From NCBI RefSeq assembly GCF_000831645.3, contig NZ_CP012559.1, positions 1,178,001 through 1,242,000 of the forward strand: DNA of 64,000 nucleotides, in the 5' to 3' direction. The notes beneath the pieces are model-generated. The model made no database searches. It was given only the letters and a program-made list of their open reading frames with translations, and was not told where the DNA came from. The DNA is from Companilactobacillus heilongjiangensis (GTDB lineage Bacteria; Bacillota; Bacilli; Lactobacillales; Lactobacillaceae). Positions 27,494-37,477 of the stretch are shown here, piece after piece; position 1 is the first letter of the stretch; every line of letters starts with the position of its first letter. A program made the translations under genes and the position numbers.

Positions 27494-27718
27494 ATGAGAC
27501 GCAGTTTTTATGAGTTTTTAATGACTCTTCGCAATGCGGATAGTGTCGAACCAGAAGCAGAATTTGCGATGAATGCTTTTCGCGATACTTCTTTCCCCAA
27601 GCAAGAGCAAAATTATCAAAAGTTATCAGAATATTTAGAGTTGAATGCTGGGTACTTGCCTAGCATGACAATTTTTGACGAAGCATTTCAAAAGTATCAA
27701 GAAACAGATAAAAAATAA
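27494..27718 (+). CDS. YozE-family SAM-like protein (UPF0346)
   Basis: 74 residues starting [14 protein letters not shown], with the family features [10 protein letters not shown] and [19 protein letters not shown]. It has a small helical SAM-like fold and unknown function. AGGAAGGAG is 5-6 bases before the ATG. Confidence 0.9.
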   Translation: MRRSFYEFLMTLRNADSVEPEAEFAMNAFRDTSFPKQEQNYQKLSEYLELNAGYLPSMTIFDEAFQKYQETDKK

Positions 27719-27741
27719 ATTGACAGAAATAGGTGATGGTA

Positions 27742-28596
27742 ATGGCACTACAATGGTATCCCGGACATATGAACAAGGCAAAAAATCAAGTACAAGATCG
27801 ATTGAAATTAGTCGATATTGTATTGGAAATTGTTGATGCGAGATTGCCTTTCTCATCAAGAAACCCAGTTTTGGAAAATATTATTGATCAAAAGAAACAC
27901 ATCATTATTTTAAATAAATCTGATTTGGCCGACCCTAAGGTTACGAAAGATTGGAAACTCAACTTTCAACAAGAAGGTACTAACTCAATTGAGCTTGATG
28001 CCAAGCACAACAAAGGTTTAGGTCAAATTAAGAGTTTGATTAGATCTGAATTGTCAGATAAAATTGAACGTTACGAAAAAAATGGTGTCAAAAACTATCA
28101 GATTAAAGCTATGTGTATCGGAATTCCTAATGTTGGTAAATCTACCATTTTGAATCGACTTGTTGGTAAAAATGTTGCTGTTACCGGTAATAAACCTGGT
28201 GTCACTAAGAACCAGAATTGGTTGAAGACTAGTATCGGTATCGATTTATTGGATACACCAGGTATTCTTTGGCCAAAGATTGATGATCCCAAAGTTGGTA
28301 TGAAATTGGCTTTATCCGGCGCTATCAAGGATAAAATCTATGCACCTGATGATGTTGCCATCTATGCCTTGAATTTCCTTGAGACCCACTATATGGACCA
28401 ATTACAGGAAGCCTATGGTCTAACTAATGCTGATGTTTTCAATCATACGACTCCACAGCTATTGATGGACCTTACTAAAAAGTTTGGTTATAAGGAAGAT
28501 TACGACCGTACATCACGTCGTATTATTGAAGATGTACGTAAGTTGAAATTAGGTCGTTTGACATTTGACATCCCTGGGGAGTTTTATGAAGAATAA
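27742..28596 (+). CDS. rbgA: Ribosome biogenesis GTPase RbgA (YlqF)
   Basis: 284 residues. MALQWYPGHMNKAK is the signature start. The circularly permuted GTPase order is visible: NKSD (G4) before GIPNVGKST (G1) and DTPG (G3). RbgA is needed for late 50S assembly. ATG 27742 is chosen because AGGTGAT lies just upstream. rnhB overlaps its 3' end by 11 bases, as in other Bacilli. Confidence 0.96.
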   Translation: MALQWYPGHMNKAKNQVQDRLKLVDIVLEIVDARLPFSSRNPVLENIIDQKKHIIILNKSDLADPKVTKDWKLNFQQEGTNSIELDAKHNKGLGQIKSLIRSELSDKIERYEKNGVKNYQIKAMCIGIPNVGKSTILNRLVGKNVAVTGNKPGVTKNQNWLKTSIGIDLLDTPGILWPKIDDPKVGMKLALSGAIKDKIYAPDDVAIYALNFLETHYMDQLQEAYGLTNADVFNHTTPQLLMDLTKKFGYKEDYDRTSRRIIEDVRKLKLGRLTFDIPGEFYEE

Positions 28597-29359
28597 GTAC
28601 ACTGTCAAAGCTGTTAAAGAAATACTAGCTGATAACGAGGTTGATAAAGAATTATTGGCTGAATTGTCTGAAGATTCACGCAGTGGCGTTAAAAATTTAT
28701 TAGAGCAATATTATAAGGGACAGACTAAACGTCAGGAATTGATTACTCGTTTTCACCAAAAAGAGTTTCTAGAAAAGCCTTATTGGGACAATGGAGCAGT
28801 CGTTGCTGGTGTTGATGAAGTTGGTAGAGGACCGTTAGCTGGACCAGTTGTCACAGCAGCGGTTATTTTGCCGTCCGATAATACGCTTTATGAAGTTGAC
28901 GATTCAAAAAAGTTATCTAGTACCAAGCGAGATGAACTTTATAGGCAGATTTGTGATCAAGCGATTGATATTAGTATTGGTGTCGGTAGTCCACATTTGA
29001 TCGATACCCAAAATATTTATCATGCGACAGAATTGACAATGGCTGATTCCATCAATAATTTGTATCTCGAACCAGATCATATTTTAGTCGATGCGATGAC
29101 TATACCAGTTGATATTCCACAGACCAAATTGATCAAAGGCGATGCTAAATCCTTGAGTATCGGTGCAGCAAGTATCGTTGCCAAAGTGGCCAGAGATCGT
29201 TTGATGACTATGTACAGCCATATTTATCCTGAATTTGGTTTCGAGCGAAACGACGGTTATGGTACCAAAGAGCATTTAAAAGCCTTGGATACCGTCGGTA
29301 GAACTAAGATTCATCGCTTGAGTTTTGCGCCCGTAAAAAATATTCATAAGTTGTATTAA
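28586..29359 (+). CDS. rnhB: Ribonuclease HII
   Basis: 257 residues. RNase HII removes RNA from RNA-DNA hybrids. GVDEVGRGPLAGPVVTAAV carries the catalytic Asp-Glu, and LVDAMTIP and SIVAKVARDRLM supply the others. An N-terminal helical extension of about 70 residues is normal for Firmicutes. GGGGAG precedes ATG 28586. Confidence 0.95.
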   Translation: MKNKYTVKAVKEILADNEVDKELLAELSEDSRSGVKNLLEQYYKGQTKRQELITRFHQKEFLEKPYWDNGAVVAGVDEVGRGPLAGPVVTAAVILPSDNTLYEVDDSKKLSSTKRDELYRQICDQAIDISIGVGSPHLIDTQNIYHATELTMADSINNLYLEPDHILVDAMTIPVDIPQTKLIKGDAKSLSIGAASIVAKVARDRLMTMYSHIYPEFGFERNDGYGTKEHLKALDTVGRTKIHRLSFAPVKNIHKLY

Positions 29360-29365
29360 AATGAG

Positions 29366-29406
29366 CATCACTTCCGTAATTTTATTCTGAGGGAGTGATG
29401 TTTTTC
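29366..29406 (+). terminator. Hairpin between rnhB and dprA
   Basis: CATCACTTCC (29366-29375) and GGGAGTGATG (29391-29400) form a 10-bp stem, followed by TTTTTC. It ends three bases before the dprA ATG, and its 3' arm contains the only Shine-Dalgarno-like sequence for dprA. Confidence 0.75.
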
Positions 29407-29408
29407 TT

Positions 29409-30227
29409 ATGACAAAATTGACAGAATTCTTAATCAGATGCAGAATGACTGGCATGATGTCCAATCAGATAATGCTAAATATTATAAAAATTTCAATAAA
29501 TAGTGCTAATCTAGAATCTGAGGCATATGAATTTTTGGAAAATATTTGGGATCGTGGCAAATTTAACCAGTTTCTACTATTATTAGAACGTTCTCCAGAA
29601 GTTTTACCGCCAGCAATTAATTATCTGGATGACGAGTATCCGCAACTATTAAGAACTATTTATAATCCACCTGCGCTCTTGTTTTTTTCAGGAAAGATTG
29701 CTTTACTTAAAACTGATTGTATTGCCATCGTTGGTGCACGCAAAGCGACAGATTACAGTTTTCGTTGCATTGGCGGGCTTGTCCCACGTTTAGTAAATCG
29801 TTATACTATTGTGAGCGGTTTAGCAAGAGGCGTGGATTCTTGGGCACATCAACATACGCTTAAGAATCACGGACAGACAATCGCTGTCACTGGCTGTGGT
29901 CTGGATTTGGTTTATCCTCCAGAAAATCTTGATTTACAGCAGCAAATTATGAATAATGGTTTGGTAATCAGTGAATATCCACCTAAAATGCCAGCAGATC
30001 GATTCCATTTCCCCCAAAGAAATCGGATCATTGCTGGCTTGAGTCAGAAAGTTATCATTACCGAGGCTAGAAAAAGAAGTGGTTCTTTAATTACCGCTAG
30101 TCTAGCTTTGGAAAATAATCGTGAGGTTCTGGCGATTCCTGGTCCAATCGATAGATCGTTGTCTGTTGGTTGTAACCGGTTAATTGAAGAAGGAGCCACA
30201 CCTTTAATCAACTTTAATAATTTATAA
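29409..30227 (+). CDS. dprA: DNA-processing protein DprA
   Basis: 272 residues. DprA loads RecA on incoming single-stranded DNA during transformation. The Rossmann-like core shows IVGARKATDYS, SGLARGVDSWAHQHTL, AVTGCGLDLVYPPEN and FPQRNRIIAGLS. It is slightly short and lacks an evident C-terminal winged helix. The ATG at 29409 has no free ribosome binding site (see the hairpin just upstream). Position before topA is conserved in Bacilli. Confidence 0.93.
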   Translation: MTKLTEFLIRCRMTGMMSNQIMLNIIKISINSANLESEAYEFLENIWDRGKFNQFLLLLERSPEVLPPAINYLDDEYPQLLRTIYNPPALLFFSGKIALLKTDCIAIVGARKATDYSFRCIGGLVPRLVNRYTIVSGLARGVDSWAHQHTLKNHGQTIAVTGCGLDLVYPPENLDLQQQIMNNGLVISEYPPKMPADRFHFPQRNRIIAGLSQKVIITEARKRSGSLITASLALENNREVLAIPGPIDRSLSVGCNRLIEEGATPLINFNNL

Positions 30228-30267
30228 AATCAAGGCGTCATTTTGAAGAAGTAAATTATCCTTTGAA

Positions 30268-30296
30268 TTGACAAAATTAAAATCTGTGATTAATAT
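30268..30296 (+). promoter_or_regulatory. Sigma-A promoter of topA
   Basis: TTGACA (30268-30273), a 17-base spacer, and TAATAT (30291-30296), with the topA start 43 bases downstream. Confidence 0.8.
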
Positions 30297-30338
30297 ATTG
30301 ACAGTTTTACTTGATCCATTTGAAAGGAGCACCTTTAC

Positions 30339-32426
30339 GTGCCATCAACTAAGCAAAAGAATTTGGTGATTGTTGAATCACCTTCAAAAGCAAAAACTAT
30401 CGAAAAATATTTGGGACGTAATTATCACGTAGTTGCCAGTTTGGGTCACGTTCGTGATTTACCTAAGAGTCAGATGGGTGTCGACATCGAACATGACTAC
30501 GAACCAAAATATATTTCTATTCGTGGTAAAGGTCCAGTTATAAAAGATCTCAAAAAAGAAGCAAAAAAAGCCAAACGTGTTTATCTGGCAGCCGATCCGG
30601 ATCGTGAAGGGGAAGCCATTGCCTGGCATGTCTCACATTTACTAGGTTTGGAAGATGACGGAAAGAACCGTGTTGTCTTTAACGAAATTACTAAAGACAC
30701 CGTTAAACAAGCTTTTAAATCACCTCGTTCAATCGATATGAACCTCGTTGATGCTCAACAAGCACGTCGTGTTTTAGATCGTTTGGTAGGTTACTCAATT
30801 TCCCCAATCCTTTGGGCTAAAGTTAAGAAAGGCCTCAGTGCCGGTCGTGTTCAATCAATCGCTTTGAAATTAGTGATTGAACGTGAAAATGACATCAAGA
30901 AGTTTATTCCTGAAGAGTACTGGACTATTGAATCAGTTTTCAAACATGATAAAGATAAATTCAAAGCTAACTTTTACGGATTAAACGGTAAAAAGGCTGA
31001 ATTAAAAGATAATGCTCAAGTACAAGAAGTATTGGGTAAAATCGATAAGAAAAAAGATTTCAATATTGATAAAGTTACTAAAAAAGAACGTAAACGTATG
31101 CCAGCTGCTCCATTTACAACTAGTTCGTTGCAACAGGAAGCTAACAAACGTTTAAACTTCAAGACTCGTAAGACCATGATGATTGCTCAACAACTATATG
31201 AAGGAATCAACTTGGGACGTAAGGAAGGTACTGTTGGTTTAATTACTTATATGCGTACTGATTCCAAGCGTATTTCAAAAGTCGCTGAAGCAGAAGCTTC
31301 TAAGTTTATTCATGAAGAATACGGTGAACCTTTCGCAATCGTCAAAGAACGTAAGGATAAGAACCAAGAAGGTGCACAAGATGCCCATGAAGCTATCCGT
31401 CCATCTTCAGTATTCCGTACACCAGCTTCACTAAAAGAAATTCTTAGCCGAGACCAATTCAGGCTTTACAGCTTGATCTGGTCAAGATTCGTTGCCAGCC
31501 AAATGACACCAGCTGTTTTCGATACAATGACAGTTGACTTGTCACAAAATGGCGTAATGTTTAGAGCTAACGGTTCAAAAATTAAGTTTGAAGGTTACCG
31601 CAAGGTTTACCAAAGCACATCTGATACTTCTAAGAAGGATAATATTCTTCCTGAATTAAACGAAGGCGACAGTGCTAAATTACAAAAGAACGATCCAGCA
31701 CAACATTTTACTCAACCACCTGCAAGATTTACTGAAGCATCACTTGTTAAGGCTTTGGAAGAAAATGGTGTTGGTCGTCCATCAACTTATGCACCAACAA
31801 TTGATACGATTCAACGTCGTTACTATGTTAAATTGAATGGTAAGAGTTTTGAACCAACTGAATTAGGTGAAATAGTTGATAATTTAATTCAAGATTATTT
31901 CCCAGATATCGTTAATATCGACTTTACTGCTCATTTGGAAGATGAACTCGATGAGATTGAAGAAGGCAAAGAGGATTGGGTCAAGGTTGTTGACCACTAT
32001 TACAAGCCTTTTGCTAAAGAACTTGAATCAGCTGAAGATAAAATCGAAAAGGTCCAAATCAAAGATGAACCAGCCGGCATGGATTGTGATATCTGTGGTG
32101 CACCAATGGTTATCAAAATGGGTCGTTACGGTAAGTTCTACGCTTGTTCACGTTTCCCAGATTGTCGTAATACTAAGCCAATCGTTAAAGAAATCGGTGT
32201 TGTTTGTCCTAAATGTAAGAAAGGCCAAGTTATTGAAAGAAAATCAAAGAAGAATCGTATTTTCTATGGTTGTTCAAGATATCCTGACTGTGACTTCGTT
32301 TCATGGGATAAACCAATCGGTCGTGATTGTCCTAAAGATGGCCACTACCTTGTTGAAAAGAAGGTTAAGGGTGGTCGTCAAGTAATTTGTCCAAACGGAG
32401 ATTATGAAGAGGATATTCAAAAGTAA
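30339..32426 (+). CDS. topA: DNA topoisomerase I
   Basis: 695 residues. TopA relaxes negative supercoils. The Toprim domain has [17 protein letters not shown] and [12 protein letters not shown], and the active-site Tyr is in [12 protein letters not shown]. Two Cys4 zinc modules near the end (CDICGAPM...[15 protein letters not shown]...CSRYPDC) are followed by a third, degenerate one ([12 protein letters not shown]). The start is GTG at 30339 after AAAGGAGC. Its stop overlaps xerC (TAATG). Confidence 0.97.
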   Translation: MPSTKQKNLVIVESPSKAKTIEKYLGRNYHVVASLGHVRDLPKSQMGVDIEHDYEPKYISIRGKGPVIKDLKKEAKKAKRVYLAADPDREGEAIAWHVSHLLGLEDDGKNRVVFNEITKDTVKQAFKSPRSIDMNLVDAQQARRVLDRLVGYSISPILWAKVKKGLSAGRVQSIALKLVIERENDIKKFIPEEYWTIESVFKHDKDKFKANFYGLNGKKAELKDNAQVQEVLGKIDKKKDFNIDKVTKKERKRMPAAPFTTSSLQQEANKRLNFKTRKTMMIAQQLYEGINLGRKEGTVGLITYMRTDSKRISKVAEAEASKFIHEEYGEPFAIVKERKDKNQEGAQDAHEAIRPSSVFRTPASLKEILSRDQFRLYSLIWSRFVASQMTPAVFDTMTVDLSQNGVMFRANGSKIKFEGYRKVYQSTSDTSKKDNILPELNEGDSAKLQKNDPAQHFTQPPARFTEASLVKALEENGVGRPSTYAPTIDTIQRRYYVKLNGKSFEPTELGEIVDNLIQDYFPDIVNIDFTAHLEDELDEIEEGKEDWVKVVDHYYKPFAKELESAEDKIEKVQIKDEPAGMDCDICGAPMVIKMGRYGKFYACSRFPDCRNTKPIVKEIGVVCPKCKKGQVIERKSKKNRIFYGCSRYPDCDFVSWDKPIGRDCPKDGHYLVEKKVKGGRQVICPNGDYEEDIQK

Positions 32427-33325
32427 TGAAAGAAAAAAAATTAATCGATAAATTTGTTGATAATTTAATGATTAATCATCGCTACTCGGAAGAAACAAAA
32501 AAATCTTATTTAGAAGATATAGATAATTTTGTTTCTTTTTTAAACCAAAATGGTGGATTCCATGGATTCACTAAGGTGACGCGTATCGATGTCGATACAT
32601 ATTTGACATATTTAGATGAAAAAAACTATGCGGATGAAACAATTGCCCGTAGAATCTCCGCATTGCGGTCCTTTTACAACTTCTTAGTCAAAAATAAATT
32701 CATCAAGGCAAATCCCTTTGATTTAGTACAATTGCGTCACAAAGGCCGTAAATTGCCCCATTTCTTTTACGAAAAAGAGATGACGCAACTGTTCGAAGCA
32801 GTCAAAGGGAATGACCCACTTTCCCAAAGAAATTCAGCATTATTAGAATTGCTCTATGCCACTGGCATGCGAGTGAGTGAGTGTGCTAATCTATTAATAG
32901 ATCAACTGGATTTTTCTAATGAAATAGTTTTAATTCATGGTAAAGGCGACAAGGACCGCTATGTGCCCTTTGGAAGCTATGCTAAGAGTGCATTAGAGAC
33001 TTATTTTGATCAAGGTAGAAAGACGTTGATGCTTAAAAACCATCAAGATCACGAGTACGTTTTTGTAAATAGTCGTGGTAAAAATTTGACTAGTCGTGGA
33101 ATCGAATATATTTTGGATCAGATAATCAAGAAAACTAGCTTGACATCCGATATACATCCGCATATGATACGTCATACATTTGCCACACACATGCTTGATC
33201 ATGGTGCTGATTTGCGGACGGTTCAAGAGTTACTGGGACACTCCAGCCTTTCAACCACGCAGATATACACTCATGTGACAATGGAACATTTACAAAATGA
33301 TTATAAAAAATATTTTCCAAGATAA
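32426..33325 (+). CDS. xerC: Tyrosine recombinase XerC (CodV)
   Basis: 299 residues, partner of XerD for dimer resolution. The catalytic set is complete: R149 (ATGMRVSEC), K173, H246 and R249 (HPHMIRHTFA), H272 (LGHSSLS) and Y281. Placement between topA and hslV identifies it as XerC/CodV. The trmFO gene that often sits between topA and xerC in Bacilli is absent here. Confidence 0.95.
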   Translation: MKEKKLIDKFVDNLMINHRYSEETKKSYLEDIDNFVSFLNQNGGFHGFTKVTRIDVDTYLTYLDEKNYADETIARRISALRSFYNFLVKNKFIKANPFDLVQLRHKGRKLPHFFYEKEMTQLFEAVKGNDPLSQRNSALLELLYATGMRVSECANLLIDQLDFSNEIVLIHGKGDKDRYVPFGSYAKSALETYFDQGRKTLMLKNHQDHEYVFVNSRGKNLTSRGIEYILDQIIKKTSLTSDIHPHMIRHTFATHMLDHGADLRTVQELLGHSSLSTTQIYTHVTMEHLQNDYKKYFPR

Positions 33326-33340
33326 GAGGAAGGTAAATCA

Positions 33341-33865
33341 ATGACTACAATAGTTGCTGTTAAACATGACGGTCACACTGCGATTGCCGGTGATGGTCAA
33401 GTTACATTAGGTGAAAAATATATTATGAAGGGCTCAGCTCACAAAGTAAGACGTATCTTTGACGATAAAGTCGTTATTGGTTTTGCTGGTGGTGTTGCTG
33501 ACGCAATTACACTTCAAGATTGGCTAGAAAAGAAACTTAAAGCATATTCAGGTAATTTGAAACGTGCTGCAGTTGAATTAGCTCAAGATTGGCGTAAGGA
33601 TCCAACCTTACAAAAACTCGAAGCAATGTTGATTGCAATGGATAAGGATAATTTGTTACTTATCTCTGGTAGCGGTGAAGTTATCGAACCTGACGAAGAT
33701 GTTGTTTCAATTGGTTCTGGTGGTAACTTTGCGCAAGCTGCTGCGATTGCTATGCAACGTCATGCAAAAGATATGGACGCCCAACAAATTGCTGTAGAAG
33801 CAATTAAGATTGCATCAAGTATTGATATTTTTACAAACGAAAATATTATTTCCGATAAATTTTAG
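33341..33865 (+). CDS. hslV: ATP-dependent protease subunit HslV (ClpQ)
   Basis: 174 residues, proteasome-like peptidase. The start is MTTIVAVKHDGHTAIAGDGQVTLG, so the catalytic N-terminal Thr would be residue 2 after Met removal. Kept with hslU 18 bases downstream. Confidence 0.97.
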   Translation: MTTIVAVKHDGHTAIAGDGQVTLGEKYIMKGSAHKVRRIFDDKVVIGFAGGVADAITLQDWLEKKLKAYSGNLKRAAVELAQDWRKDPTLQKLEAMLIAMDKDNLLLISGSGEVIEPDEDVVSIGSGGNFAQAAAIAMQRHAKDMDAQQIAVEAIKIASSIDIFTNENIISDKF

Positions 33866-33883
33866 AGTGGAGATTAGTAATAA

Positions 33884-35323
33884 ATGGACACATTAACCCC
33901 AAAAGAAATTGTTGCTAAACTAGATGATTATATTATTGGTCAAACCGATGCTAAGAAAGCCGTAGCGATTGCTTTATACAACCGTTACCGTCGGATGCAA
34001 GTACCTGCAAAATTGCAAGCTGAAATCACACCAAAGAATTTGATGATGATTGGACCTACTGGTGTTGGTAAAACTGAAATTGCTCGTCGTTTGGCAAAAA
34101 TTGTCAACGCACCTTTTGTAAAGGTTGAAGCAACTAAGTTTACTGAAGTTGGTTATGTCGGTCGTGACGTTGAATCAATGGTTCGTGACTTGGTTAGCGT
34201 TGCAGTAACAATGGTCGAAAAAGAAAAATTCGACGAAATCAGACCTGAAGTTCGTCGCGATGTTGACAAGAAATTGGTCAAGTTGCTCGCTCCTGGTGTT
34301 AAAAAAGAACAACGTCAAAATAATAACAACGACTTCATGAGCATGCTCAACAACATGCAAAATGGTGGTCAAGGTTTAGGTAATATCTTCAATAACGCTG
34401 GCGATACAGTGGATGAAGATCCTGATGCTAATGCTGATGTAACTGATGAAGTACGTGATCAACGTTTGTCAGTTAAAGAACAACTTGATAAAGGTTTGCT
34501 TGAAAATGAAGAAGTAACTATCAAAGTTGAAGAGTCTAAAAAAGTTGGTGCCATGGGCGACCAAATGGGTCAAATGGGTATCGACATGTCAGGCATGATG
34601 GATTCTTTGGTACCTAAGAAGACCATTACTAGAACATTGCCAGTTAAGGAAGCACGTGAATTGTTGATTCAACAAGAATCACAAAAACGTGTTGACCATG
34701 ATGAAATTTATCAAAAAGCTATTGAAAGAACTCAAAATAACGGAATTATCTTTATTGATGAGTTTGATAAGATTGCTGCTGGCGACAAACGTAATTCTGG
34801 TGAAGTTTCTCGTGAAGGTGTGCAACGTGATATCTTGCCTATCGTTGAAGGTTCACAAATTGCTACTAAATATGGTCCCGTTGATACAGACCACATTTTA
34901 TTCATTGCTTCTGGTGCTTTTGCCGAAAGTAAACCTAGCGATTTGATTGCTGAACTTCAAGGACGTTTCCCAATCCGTGTTGAATTGAATGACTTGACTG
35001 AAGACGATTTCATTCAAATTTTGACAAAACCAGACAATGCTTTGACAAAGCAATATGTAGCGCTTACAAGAGCGGACGGAATACATTTAACTTTTACTAA
35101 AGAATCTGTCGAAGAGATTGCAAAAATTGCTTTTGAATTGAATAATAGTAATCAGAATATCGGTGCAAGACGTCTTTCTACTGTCTTGGAAAAAATCTTG
35201 GCAGATATTTTGTATGAAGGACCTGATATGCAAATGGGCGATATAACCATTACTCGTGAATATGTCCACGAACAAGTTGGTAAGATTGCTTCAGATCAAG
35301 ATCTTTCACGTTATATTCTTTAG
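33884..35323 (+). CDS. hslU: ATP-dependent protease ATPase subunit HslU (ClpY)
   Basis: 479 residues, AAA+ unfoldase partner of HslV. Walker A GPTGVGKTE, Walker B IIFIDEFDKI and the C-terminal LSRYIL tail that docks into HslV are visible. The I-domain (about 140-250) has Asn- and Met-rich stretches (RQNNNNDFMSMLNNMQNGGQ). No codY follows, unlike Bacillus. Confidence 0.97.
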   Translation: MDTLTPKEIVAKLDDYIIGQTDAKKAVAIALYNRYRRMQVPAKLQAEITPKNLMMIGPTGVGKTEIARRLAKIVNAPFVKVEATKFTEVGYVGRDVESMVRDLVSVAVTMVEKEKFDEIRPEVRRDVDKKLVKLLAPGVKKEQRQNNNNDFMSMLNNMQNGGQGLGNIFNNAGDTVDEDPDANADVTDEVRDQRLSVKEQLDKGLLENEEVTIKVEESKKVGAMGDQMGQMGIDMSGMMDSLVPKKTITRTLPVKEARELLIQQESQKRVDHDEIYQKAIERTQNNGIIFIDEFDKIAAGDKRNSGEVSREGVQRDILPIVEGSQIATKYGPVDTDHILFIASGAFAESKPSDLIAELQGRFPIRVELNDLTEDDFIQILTKPDNALTKQYVALTRADGIHLTFTKESVEEIAKIAFELNNSNQNIGARRLSTVLEKILADILYEGPDMQMGDITITREYVHEQVGKIASDQDLSRYIL

Positions 35324-35333
35324 GGGGAAAAAC

Positions 35334-36212
35334 ATGACAGTTTATCAATTGAAGAACGACTTCTTAACATTAAAGGTTAATTCTTTAGGTGCTGAAATGA
35401 ACAGCATCAAGAATAACGAAGATTCAGAATTTATCTGGCAAGCAGATCCAAAAGTTTGGGGACGCCATGCACCTGTATTATTCCCAATTGTTGGACGTTT
35501 AAAGGATGACCATTACTTTGTTGACGACAAAGAATACAAGATGACACAACACGGTTTTGCTCGTGATCAAGAATTTGCTCTTGATTCACAAACAGATTCA
35601 AAATTAGTTTTGAGTTTGACAACTAGTGAAGCTAGTCTTGCTAAGTATCCATATCACTTCAAGTTGAGAATTGTTTATCAACTAGTTAAGGATACTGTTC
35701 AAATTTCTTATTTAGTTGACAGTATGGAAGAATCAGAAGATATGTACTTCTCAATTGGTGCACATCCCGGATTCGAAGTACCTTTCGATAAAGGTCTTAA
35801 CTTCGAAGATTATAAAGTTACTGTTGATCCAGCCGAAACAAGAACTCATATTCCAATCGACAACCACTTAGTTAACCTAAATGGCGAAACAAAGGTTGAA
35901 AATCAAAACTTCCCAATGACACGTGACTACTTTGTTGATGATGCTGTTGTTTACCGTTTGAATGAACCAGCAGAAGTAACAATTGCTAGTGACAAGTCAG
36001 ATCACAAGTTGACACTAGATACTGGTAACGCTAAGTTCTTCGGTATGTGGTCAACATATCCTGATGAGAATGGTAAGTTTATGTGTATCGAACCTTGGTG
36101 GGGACTTGCAGATAAGACTGACTCAGATAACAATCTTAAAAATAAATATGCTATTAACAAATTGGCTCCTAAGGAACAATTCGAGGCATACTTCAGCATT
36201 TCCGTCAAATAG
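35334..36212 (+). CDS. lacX: Aldose 1-epimerase family protein, LacX type
   Basis: 292 residues of the galactose-mutarotase fold. Catalytic-type residues lie in PVLFPIVGRL, TQHGFARD and SIGAHPGFEVPF. LacX-like proteins are hexose or hexose-6-phosphate epimerases of undefined substrate. ATG 35334 follows TAGGGGGAAA just after hslU. A terminator follows. Confidence 0.87.
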   Translation: MTVYQLKNDFLTLKVNSLGAEMNSIKNNEDSEFIWQADPKVWGRHAPVLFPIVGRLKDDHYFVDDKEYKMTQHGFARDQEFALDSQTDSKLVLSLTTSEASLAKYPYHFKLRIVYQLVKDTVQISYLVDSMEESEDMYFSIGAHPGFEVPFDKGLNFEDYKVTVDPAETRTHIPIDNHLVNLNGETKVENQNFPMTRDYFVDDAVVYRLNEPAEVTIASDKSDHKLTLDTGNAKFFGMWSTYPDENGKFMCIEPWWGLADKTDSDNNLKNKYAINKLAPKEQFEAYFSISVK

Positions 36213-36221
36213 TTAATCAAA

Positions 36222-36256
36222 AAGCTCAACATCCGTTAAAGGTGTTGAGCTTTTTT
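36222..36256. terminator. Bidirectional terminator between lacX-like and nuclease-like genes
   Basis: AAGCTCAACATCC / GGTGTTGAGCTT with a short loop and TTTTTT on the plus side, AAAAA at the other end. It serves convergent genes. Confidence 0.85.
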
Positions 36257-36275
36257 AGCTATCATTTTGATTATT

Positions 36276-37259
36276 TCAAAGCAGACATTTTTTTAATGTT
36301 GGTAATGAGACGCTTTCGTGATAATTATCTTTGAGGTACTTCTGAATTTCAGTGACTGTATCATGATGCTCTGATAGTGATTTTATAAATATTCTTGCTT
36401 CATTTGTTAGTGGACCTCTTGTTGAGCTAGTTTTTCTAAAGTTACCGTTGAATTTTTGAGTCTCAATTTCAATAGGCTTAGAGTCTTCAACAAGCTTTAA
36501 TTTTATTTTGGGCTCAGGCGTAGTAATAACAGCCGAGTTTGACTCAGCTGCTACAGAATTGGCTTGTTCGCTTAATTCAGCATCTTTTTGCTTCAATTCG
36601 TGCTGCAATGAATCAATAGTCAATACTAAGTCCGCAGTAATGCTCTTATATTGGTTAACTTTATTTTCATAAGACCTGATACGAGCTAATAAAGTATTGA
36701 GTTCTTTTTTAGTCCAAACTATGGCGTCATTACTTAAGCTGATATAGCCTAAAGTATCATCTTTGTGAACTTGAATCGGTTTGATTGGTCCAGTAGGGGA
36801 GTCTTCAAAAGTACCGTAGGGGATGTTTTTAAAATATCCCTTTGTATGGGCGGTGTAGGATTTGGTGGTTCCATGGAGGGAGTTTTTAACATCCTCAATA
36901 AAATCAGAAACAATTTTAACCAGCCTGTCTTTATCTTTGTAATGAATTATTAAAAGTGGAATGTTGTTCTTATTACAGTAATCTAAACGAGCAGTACCAT
37001 TGGAACTAAGTCGCCTTAAAGCCTCATGGGCGCCTGTACTGCTGTTTTTAGCTTTATAGTGCTGCGAACCGTTGTATTCGATAATTGCCAGGAAACCATT
37101 AATATTCAATGCAAAATCGACTGGTAATAGCACATTCTCAGCTTTACTTATTAGGTTGGGAAATGTTCGTTCACGATCAAAAACTATTCTCAGGTTATTT
37201 AAAATTCCAATGATCTGTGATTCTGGCACCGATGGTTGTATCACGATTGACCTCCTCAA
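36276..37259 (-). CDS. PD-(D/E)XK nuclease-like protein with coiled coil and C-terminal HTH
   Basis: 327 residues, no close family name known to me. Residues 35-115 look like a restriction-endonuclease fold: LPVDFALNINGFLAIIEYNG with D48 and E61, then SQHYK, and later RLDYCNKNNIPLLIIHYKD. This D...E-x-N-G-x-Q-H-Y then x-D-Y-C-x-x-N-x-I-P arrangement is common in stand-alone PD-(D/E)XK nucleases. A likely coiled coil (about 190-235) and a helix-turn-helix-like C-terminus (about 283-327) follow. It may be a DNA-acting enzyme or defence factor; this is inference. It is divergent from the Fic-like gene across 218 bases. Confidence 0.7.
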   Translation of the reverse strand: MRRSIVIQPSVPESQIIGILNNLRIVFDRERTFPNLISKAENVLLPVDFALNINGFLAIIEYNGSQHYKAKNSSTGAHEALRRLSSNGTARLDYCNKNNIPLLIIHYKDKDRLVKIVSDFIEDVKNSLHGTTKSYTAHTKGYFKNIPYGTFEDSPTGPIKPIQVHKDDTLGYISLSNDAIVWTKKELNTLLARIRSYENKVNQYKSITADLVLTIDSLQHELKQKDAELSEQANSVAAESNSAVITTPEPKIKLKLVEDSKPIEIETQKFNGNFRKTSSTRGPLTNEARIFIKSLSEHHDTVTEIQKYLKDNYHESVSLPTLKKCLL

Positions 37260-37477
37260 ATAAGTTAACTTTATTTTAAAGGAAGTGGTCTAGACTCGTC
37301 TAACGTAAAACCTTAAAATACCTATAGAAAACGTTTGAATAGATATGGTTTTCGACGTTATGAAAGATTTAATTGTGTCAGTAATAGAATTACTATAAAG
37401 GCTTGTTGATGGTCTAAAGGATTAGAACTTTTTATATACTGGAATCAAATAGATAATTATTCGGAAGGGCATTGAAG

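Noticed and set aside
32426-33325. Phage integrase reading of xerC
   Set aside because: Position between topA and hslV and full similarity to XerC show a chromosomal housekeeping recombinase; no prophage genes nearby.
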